A DNA stretch of 64,000 nucleotides from Liriodendron chinense (lineage: Eukaryota > Streptophyta > Magnoliopsida > Magnoliales > Magnoliaceae). Below, piece after piece: positions 56,651 through 64,000 of this stretch. The translations under genes and the position numbers were made by a program. Each line of letters opens with the position of its first letter. Within the stretch, counting starts at the first letter, position 1. The DNA lies in NCBI GenBank assembly GCA_003013855.2, contig ML058464.1:1086170-1150169 (forward strand), in the 5' to 3' direction. Under the pieces are notes generated by a model, which was not told where the DNA came from, did not search any database, and worked only from the letters and a program-made list of their open reading frames with translations.

Positions 56651-57111
56651 TTGCCTGGACGATTTTGATTATGGTAATGGCAGGACACAATCCACTTTAT
56701 AGCTCTTTTACATTTATTTCTCATTTGGAGAAATCTTTGTAGTCATTACTCCTCAATCTTTCTCACATCCTTAACTTCTAAAATTAAATTCCAATTTCAC
56801 CACATGCATGTTGTGGTTTTCTTTTCTCATCCGTCTTTTTGTGTGACATGTGTCTCATGGTGATGGCCAACTTAGCCTCTATTGATCTTCCTTCCTCAGG
56901 TTGTGTTAGCCGTTGGTATTTTACGGCCAATTTTGTTGTTTTAACATCCTATTTTATCATTTTAATAGTTATTTTCGCTATTTCAACGGCCATTTTAAAT
57001 GACCTTTGTCCGTTGTTGATCCTTATGACCGATTATGGCCAATTCTATCAATTTAACAGCCCAGTCTGCTGTTTAACGATGGTTTGCACTGTTTTAACAA
57101 CCTTAAAAGAT

Positions 57112-57331
57112 TTTTTCTTCATCTTGATTGAAATAGTGCTGTCATGTGATGTTTTCTAAGCCATGTGATATGATAAGGGTAGATTGGGTGTAAATAGTAT
57201 CCTAAAGATAATTTACCATTTTTTTTTTCTTCATCTTGATTGAGATAGTGTTGTCATGTGTTGTTTTCTAAGCCATGTGATATGATAAGGTTAGATTGGG
57301 TGTAAATAGTATCCTAAAGATAGTTTACCAA
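57112..57331. repeat. Tandem duplication of about 110 bp
   Basis: TTTTTCTTCATCTTGATTGA, then TGTCATGTG, TTTTCTAAGCCATGTGATAT and GTAAATAGTATCCTAAAGAT occur at 57112-57221 and again at 57224-57331 with very few changes. Recent local duplication. Confidence 0.9.
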
Positions 57332-59410
57332 ATTCCTTTATTCTTTTCTTTTTTTATTCATCTTGCTATACTATCTAAAAAAAAGAAGAAGCAGCAAACC
57401 CGTTTTGAGATACTGATAATTCAAGTCAAGATTTGAATTTACAAATCTATCATTTCAATTTTCTTTAATTCTTCTATTGCATACTACTCAATCTCTTTTC
57501 TACAATTTGTTGCTTCCTTTTGACAAGAAATGGATGTAGCTGCTACAAAGATGCAACGGGGTACTGATTGTTTAGGCTTATTGAGATTATCCACCATCAT
57601 CATGCGCAAGGAAAAATTAAAAGGGGCAATTGTTGATGTTTGGGCCTAGCACATCAGACCCAAGCCTGACCCCCCCTACCCCCCCCCCCCCCCCCCCCCC
57701 TTCAATTGCATGTTCTTAGCCTATCATTGATCAGTGGGCCACACATGCACAAAGAAATAGATATCAAACATTCTACGGTTAAGATGTATGAGTCGACTAA
57801 CTCAGGATTGGACTAGCATATTCCTAAGATATCAAACATGCACATATAAAGTTGGGTCAGAGTGGTTGGCCCAAGCTTGGCCAGAAAATTGATCGAGCTG
57901 TACATTAAATGCCCAAAACCCAGCCCACAAGTCAAGCTAGTAGGCTCAAGACAGACCCAAATCCCAGCCCAAAATTCAATCTAGAAGGCCCAAGACCGGC
58001 CCAAAACCGTTGACAGTCTTGTCTGGCCAGTCAAGCTACCCAACCCACTGCCATCCTTTGAAATCGACAAATCAAGGCATTGTGTATCATTTCCAAGCTA
58101 TCCAACAGGTTGGATCATTGTTCTTACTCTAGATGTGCCGTTGAACTCTCTCAATGGCCAATCTCTCATTATGGTAGATCAAAGATCCAATGCGGTGAAG
58201 TGCTAAAGAGATGAAGATGAGCAAATCCTCATACTTGGTCAACAACTAGGGTCCACAATCATGCATATGATCCTAATGATGTCTGTTCATGATCATCATG
58301 GTAGGCCATACAAGATTCAAACCTGACCTAACTCAACTCAAACATGTATTTGTGGGGTCCAGATCATTGCATGGTATCATTGGTCCATTGGAATAGATAA
58401 CTGTTATGCCTTGTTTTCGCAGGTGCAACAAAACACACATGCATGTCATACACAGCACTTAAGGCATTTAGGTGGGCCAACAGCATCAACAAGACATAAC
58501 ACTCTAGGCCTGCAATAGGTGGGCCTAATCCCACATCTGGGCCTAATCACTTGTGTGGTCCATGAGCTGCGCTGATTGACGGATGCGTTCTAAACATACT
58601 GTGAGCCAGAGGAAATAATGATTTTGGAAGCATATGGGGTTATGGGCTGGACGGCCCACACTGGGGTTGGACCATATTGCGTGGCCCGCAGATCGGGCTC
58701 CGGTCTTTCATGTTTGTCCCAATAAATTTCCGGGCTGCGGTTGGGCGTGCAGGTAATTTTAGCCCAACCCCACAAGCCCGGCGGACCCGCTTAATGTGCA
58801 CGGACATGTTCTATACTACTTGGATAGGCTAAACATGCATCTTGCCGCCGGCCCACCTTATCAATGAATGAATCACGAAAATTCATTGTGGGAAATGATT
58901 TGATCAATTTCGGGCCTGGACTTGGGCCAGGTCTGCTAGGTCCATACCATGCTCAGGCCTTGGGCCTTAAAGTGTCAGGCCGGGCCCACCTATGATCACT
59001 GTGGATCATGGGTTAGGAATGGTTCATCATGGGCGCCACATGCTTCCAATTTCACCTTCATTTGATGGCCACAACCGTAAAATTAGGGCTTGTGAAATTG
59101 CCGGTGAGACCAGTTTTACCCTACTATCCAAAATATACGGCTTGGACGAGAACCGGCCATAGAAATGGTCTGGGTGACCCTAAAAAACTGACCACTATTT
59201 AAAAAAGCAAACACTCTTACCTCTCTAATCTCACTTTTATCATTTCAAATTAATCGGATTTCTGGACCGGCTGGACCAAACCGCGAAAAGATAGGTCGAG
59301 GTCCGGTCCAGGTTTTAAAACATTGGTTTTAAGGACGATGGTTGGAAACAACTTTTTGGGTCACATAAAGGGCCTGTTTGGACACAAACCAATAGGTCTC
59401 ATTTGTCTCT
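57332..59410. other. Unassigned sequence, retroelement-like in places
   Basis: Contains a C22 run at 57679-57700, a GGGCC-rich stretch (58500-59000), and TGTTGATGTTTGGGCC at 57632, which could be an LTR start. At 59368 GGGCCTGTTTGG looks like one end of a Harbinger-like element; the other end was not found. No domain recognised. Confidence 0.35.
57679..57700. repeat. Homopolymer C22
   Basis: Twenty-two consecutive C after CCCCCCTA. Length may be unreliable in sequencing; it could form an i-motif or G4 on the other strand. Confidence 0.8.
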
Positions 59411-60190
59411 ATAGTTGGTAGAGTTGGGCACAAACCAAGCCAGCTCGAAAGCTCGGCCCGGATTGGTTTGAAAAGGCTTGGCTTGGATTGGTTCGAATGG
59501 AAGTTCAAATCAAACCAAGCCTTGGAGTCAAGCTCATTTTAAAAACAAACTAAGCTCAAACTAGGGCAATACCGGCTCGGCTCGGCTCAACTTGAAGCTC
59601 GATTCAGCTTGGTTTGATTCGGCTCGTAGATTGTAAGCACACCTTTTCCTGTGGTGTAATCCACTTGAGCTTTGGACATGATTCCATTCTGGGATCATAT
59701 CCTAAAATGATATGTAAAATAGATTGACAGTGTGGATAATACATATACATGATGACATGGATAATAATACATATACATGAATGCACAATGTTTCCTTGCA
59801 CTTGTAAAATTATGCTTGTGTACTTTTGTTTGGAAAATACTCTTACATGTCTATTTTGATGCTGCACTCCTTTGAAGGATGTTAAACATCATATAGTAAT
59901 ATACTTTTGCACTTTTTTTTCTTACCTTTTAAATTCTTTTCTATTTAAATAAACAAGCAAAAAAAGAGCCGCCACCTGGTTTGAACTTGGCTTGGCTTGG
60001 TTTGAAATTTTCAACCAAACTGATCTTGGCTCGAACCAGATTTTTCTGGAGCAAACCAAACTCGGGCCGCAAGGGTCGGCTCGAAGCCCAAACCAAGCCG
60101 ATCCACAAACTGAGGTGGCAGAAAAGCAAACCAAACCAAACTAGGGCTAACTCGGCTTGGCCCGGATCGTTGCCCACCTCTAATAGTTGG
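59411..60190. mobile_element. 764-bp non-autonomous hAT-like element
   Basis: The element spans 59419-60182. Perfect 8-bp target duplication ATAGTTGG (59411-59418, 60183-60190). Ends: TAGAGTTGGGCA and, reversed, TAGAGGTGGGCA. The interior is rich in GGCTTGG/CAAGCC and GGCTCGG words near both ends. A GGGGCCCACC-family fragment lies in its middle. Confidence 0.9.
59637..59770 (+). repeat. GGGGCCCACC-family MITE fragment, copy G
   Basis: CACACCTTTTCCTGTGGTGT, AATCCACTTGAGCTTTGGAC, then CCTAAAATGATATGTAAAAT and GTGGATAATACATATACATG correspond to the right third of the other copies. Nested in the 764-bp hAT-like element. Confidence 0.75.
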
Positions 60191-60239
60191 CTAAACCCTA
60201 TAGAAACAATAAAGAAGATGATCCAAAGATTCTGAACTC

Positions 60240-62984
60240 TAAAATGACTCCTTGATTTGCAGTTGAAAATTCAAGGTAAGGGACCATGTTACAAAGAGGG
60301 AAGGTGTCACCCTGATTGAGATATGTTTAACAACCGGAGAGAAAACTTTATTGTAATCTACTTTTTCCTTTTGTGAGAATCATTTTGCTACGAGCCTTGC
60401 CTCGTACTTTTTTCCGTCTTTCTCTATTAACGCCTCCTTTTTTCTGTAGACTCATTTATACCCTATAACCCATTGACCTTTTATAAGTTCTATCAACTCT
60501 CTTGTTTGATTCCTGTGTAGAGATTTCATCTCCTCTATTATGGCTGACATCCACTTATTGCCATCATTTCCAAACCTTGCCTCTTGAAATGTAGAGGGAT
60601 CTCTACTCCCAATAAAATATGCAAAAGACATCATATCCTTGAACTGGAGCTCTAATGGTTCTTTTTCCCTATTCCTGACTATATTTTCCTCAGTATCCTG
60701 CTGATGTTCTTGCTCAGTTTCTTGCCCTTGCTGAACTTTATCTTCAGTAACCTGTTCAACTGGTTCCACTTGCATCGACAATTTCTTTGCATCACCATTC
60801 ATTCCCGACTTCTCTACTGCAATCTTATTGGTCTTTAATATTGATGCATCGTCGTAGATAACATCTTTGCTGATGACCACCCTCTAAGAAATTAGATCCT
60901 AAAGCTTGTAGCCCTTGACACATTTTTCATATCCGGTAAAAATACACTTCGTGGACTTTGAATCCAACTTCGACTTTTGTCAACTCTACACGCAAACATA
61001 TGCTGGACATCCGAAGATTCTCAATCTTGAGTAACCAACATTCTTCTCCGTCTAAACTTCCTCTGCAATCTTGGAATCTAGCATTGTACATGGTGACTGA
61101 TTTACTATGTAGCATGTCATATTAACAGCTTCATCCTAAAAGCTTTTAGGCAACCCCACATGCAACCTCATACTTCTCACCATTTCTAATAGAGTTCTAT
61201 TCATCTTCTTTGCCACCCTGTTCTGTTGTGGGGTCCTTGAAGTTGAGAAGTGTCTTGTGATGCTATGTTCCTTTGTAGAATTTCATGAATTCTGCTTCTC
61301 TGTACTCCATACCATTGTTTAACCCGAGATACTTAACTTGTCTCCCATTTTACTTTTCTACTTCCACCTTCCATTCTTTGAACTTGACGAACACCTCAGA
61401 TTTGTGCTTCATGAAGTGACCCAAATCTTCCTTGAATAATCGTTTATGAAGATCACGAAGTATAGTGTGCCTCCTTAGATGGTAATGTTACGGGCCCCTA
61501 GACATCAGAATGTATATAGTCGAGTATCTCACTACTAGTATGTGTAGCAGACTTGATCGAACCTTACCCTACACTGCTTCTCATATATGCGAAGCTCACA
61601 GAAATCCACATTGCATGCCTTAAATCCCTTTAACAATTTCTGTTTATAGAGTTCCATCATGCTCTTCTCGCTCATATGTCCTAGCTGCATATGCCACAAA
61701 TTTGAATCATCTGTGCCATATTTTATGTGTGAGGTGGTAGTGGCCTCACCAATAACCATGCTCTCAATCAACTCGTACAGATTTCCAACCTTATGTCCCT
61801 TCATTATCACCATTGCTCCTATGGTGACCTTACGTACACTGTCGAATCTACACCTGTTCGTATCTAGCACTCCTACGGATATCAAATTTTTCTTTAGATC
61901 TAAGACATGCCTGACATCACTTCGAGTTCGTACGATGTCATCAAACATTCATACTTTAATGGTCTTTATTCCAATGGCCTTGCATGCTGCCTACTCCCAC
62001 CATCATAGGATTTGTAGGAATCAAACCAAGTCCTATCCGAACACATGTGATATGAACATCTCGAATCAATGATCCAAGTGTCTGAGAGATGGCTCGCACT
62101 TGAAGAGATTGAGAGGAGGTTCGCTTCTGGACTCTCTTTCGCTACACTAGCCTATTTACCTGTGTTCTTTTTATTCTTGCTTTTTAGGTCTTTCTTTCTT
62201 TCCTGACAATCTCTCTTGAAGTGCCCATTTCCACCACAATAGAAGTATACGTTATTTGCCTTCGATTTCGGCCTGCTCTTTTTCTTACTGTTAGATTCAA
62301 ATCGCTCTGCAAACCTCCCAAGTCCCTGAATCGCTTTCACTACCAACCCCTTTGCTTGGAATTCTCATCGCTGGATTTCTTCCTCATACTGTTAGAGACA
62401 AGCATTGCGATGACTTCTTCTATCTTCAGAGTACTCTTCTCATAAAGCAGAGCAGTAATAAGATGATCATATGATGTGGGAAGTTATGCTACTAGTAGCA
62501 ACACTTTGTCTTCATCCTGAATCGTCTCTCCGAGCATTACCAACTCGCTACACATCTTTGTAAACGAGTTTATATGCTTTAGAAGATTGGATCCTTCTTT
62601 CATTCGTAGTCCAAAGAGTTGTTTCTTCATAAACAACTTATTAGTGGGGGACTTCACCATGTATATATCTTCTAATTTCTTCCACATCTCTAGGGGAGAT
62701 TTCTTATTCAGGACATTATTCATGACCTCATCTGATAAACATAGACGGATGATGCTCATAGCCTTATAACTGAATTTGCCCCAATCATCTTCCATCGTCT
62801 TTTCCGGTTTGGTCTCCAACAATGCCTTGCTCAACCTTTGTGTTATTAGAATATCTTTTACTTTCTGCTGCCACAAACTGAAATTGTTTTTCCATTGAAT
62901 TTTTATATACTGAACTTTGAACCCGATATCTTCGCTGAATTTTTGTAACGTCTTAAACTCAACACTCTGATACCACTTTTTCAT
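60240..62984 (-). pseudogene. Copia #4 gag-pol, 5' half (Ty1/copia)
   Basis: Minus strand, right to left: gag (62984-62484: W-K-N-N-F-S-L-W-Q-Q-K-V-K-D-I-L, L-E-M-W-K-K-L-E-D-I-Y, L-F-M-K-K-Q-L, UBN2 type); zinc knuckle Y-F-Y-C-G-G-N-G-H-F-K-R-D-C (62260-62210), its first Cys lost; GAG-pre-integrase (61948-61535: L-D-L-K-K-N-L-I-S-V-G-V-L-D, L-W-H-M-Q-L-G-H-M-S-E-K); decayed integrase (61500-61000, including N-Q-S/E-A-V-N-M-T-C-Y); RT start (60880-60452: K-W-M-S-A-I-I-E-E-M-K-S-L, Q-W-V-I-G-Y-K). RT fades out by 60240 and RNase H and the 3' LTR are absent, so the element is truncated at its 3' side, close to the hAT-like element's flank. Confidence 0.8.
62965..62975 (-). promoter_or_regulatory. 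Primer binding site of copia #4
   Basis: The minus strand reads TGGTATCAGAG just upstream of gag; initiator tRNA-Met primer site. Confidence 0.8.
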
Positions 62985-62989
62985 GAGTT

Positions 62990-64000
62990 GAACTGGCTTT
63001 AATCTCGAGCCAACAACAAACCTAGATCAACTGTAGGTGTTAGAAATTTGGATATAACACCACCGACAATCCGTGGGCTTTTGCGGAAGCACATTTCAAC
63101 ATAGATGGAACAATATAATAAAGAAGAATAGCCAAATAGTAGTAAAGAAATCATATAGACACAAGATATTTTATGTGAAAAACCTTTGTGAGAAAAATCA
63201 TGGCACAAACCGACAAAGATACACTATAATCAAAACCTTAGAGTTACACACCACTCACCTTCTTTGATTACAGATCAACCCAATCTCTTCTTGCAATGCG
63301 CAACCCTTAAGAAAATCTTCTCAATCCCTTACAGTATTGGAAACCTCTCACACCTTGTAAAAAAATCCTCGCCCTTAGTGAGAAAACTCATAAGATCTGT
63401 ATTTTCAAGCCTTAACTCGAAATTGGACTTAAATACCTGCACTTACGCAAAATCGCATAAAGCATTCAGCTTGACCTTTAGTCCGACCGAAATGAGCCAA
63501 CAATGTTCCTAGTCAAATTGAAAACGACCAAAACTTCACGGTGAGCAACATGCGAATTTCACCATAATTCGATTGGACCGAACCCTTGTTTGGTCGGACC
63601 GAAATTGGCTAAAACATTACAGCGAGTAAATTGAGATTTCTACTGAAATTTGGTCAGACCGAACCAACTTTCGATCAGACCAAAATTGCCTCATTTACCT
63701 AGTATATTGGCATAATCCAAGGCACCTGTACAACAAGGATAAAGAGTTTCAACGGTGAACTTCCCAATCTCCTTGTTTCCAATGGTTTGAACTCCTTGAG
63801 CCTTAGAATGCTTGTTTATAAGCTTACATCTTAACATGAATTATTGTAACTGATTAATAAAATAGATTTCACAACGGCATCATAGTGGTGCCATATAATT
63901 ATTTAAGTCTTAAGAAGTTGCATCATGTGAGCTACACAGAAAGAAAAGAGAAACCAAAGCAAACTAGGTATCTTTTAACTAAGAAGCAACTAAAATTCAG
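62990..64000 (-). other. Probable 5' leader and LTR of copia #4, right end outside or undefined
   Basis: Noncoding, lies directly upstream of the primer binding site, so at least its left part must be LTR. Repeats of TCGGACCGAA/GGTCAGACCGAA occur at 63480-63700. The outer end was not found and no second copy of this LTR is in the window. Confidence 0.45.

Noticed and set aside
59368..59379. GGGCCTGTTTGG as the start of another Harbinger-like element
   Set aside because: A matching opposite end and 3-bp duplication were not found, so I could not delimit an element.

Overview
This is a plant nuclear genomic window. Exons are spliced with GT-AG introns, A+T-rich noncoding sequence is dense, and almost everything outside two short exons is transposable-element sequence (Ty1/copia, Ty3/gypsy, LINE, hAT and PIF/Harbinger-like). 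A repeat family ending in TGTGGGGCCCACC with an internal 'ATCCACGCCGTCCATCC' motif, plus the very long intron, makes me think of a woody basal angiosperm such as a magnoliid. That placement is from memory and weak.

Host gene. I can support one host gene, on the minus strand. Exon 1 (33526-33684) and exon 2 (719-802) encode the first 81 residues of a conserved plant protein that looks like the plant relative of animal HAPSTR1/C16orf72. They are separated by one intron of 32,723 bp (803-33525) with correct splice sites and a preserved phase. Later exons lie left of the window. A TATA box and a GA-rich leader sit just upstream of the ATG.

Inside the intron (left to right): a LINE ORF2 remnant (about 1.5-2.1 kb); a LINE RNase H remnant and a 52-bp minisatellite (3.2-3.9 kb); a 742-bp hAT-like element (5295-6036); LINE RT debris (6.9-7.6 kb); and a decayed minus-strand chromovirus (gypsy #1, 7574-22372). 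Gypsy #1 contains an LTR-like insertion, a LINE piece and a whole nested copia (copia #1, 11874-20429). Copia #1 is itself broken by a 550-bp hAT-like element, a tandem duplication and a 2-kb Harbinger-like element carrying three copies of the GGGGCCCACC repeat. Then come a copia LTR piece, a 3.8-kb hAT with a decayed BED/DUF659 transposase (23299-27109), an interleaved inverted repeat (27316-27416), a 946-bp Harbinger-like element (28448-29393), two Tat-like LTRs in opposite orientation (29.6-31.1 kb) and a LINE fragment (31.8-32.2 kb).

Right of the gene (33.7-64 kb): a repeat-rich upstream region with more GGGGCCCACC elements, degenerate telomere-like sequence, then nested minus-strand copias. 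Copia #2 is interrupted by copia #3 (LTRs 41045-41396 and 47516-47865). The young plus-strand gypsy #2 (50382-56249, perfect 5-bp target duplication GAAAC, LTRs differing at 13 of 679 positions) also interrupts it or adjoins it. Gypsy #2 is CRM-like: its integrase reading frame ends inside the 3' LTR. Beyond it are further repeats, a 764-bp hAT-like element (59419-60182) and copia #4 (minus, 60.2-63 kb), whose 5' leader and LTR run to the right edge.

No rRNA, tRNA, CRISPR or prokaryote-type operon was seen. The story is one small gene that keeps its splice sites across a 33-kb stack of nested transposons, and a readable order of insertion inside that stack.
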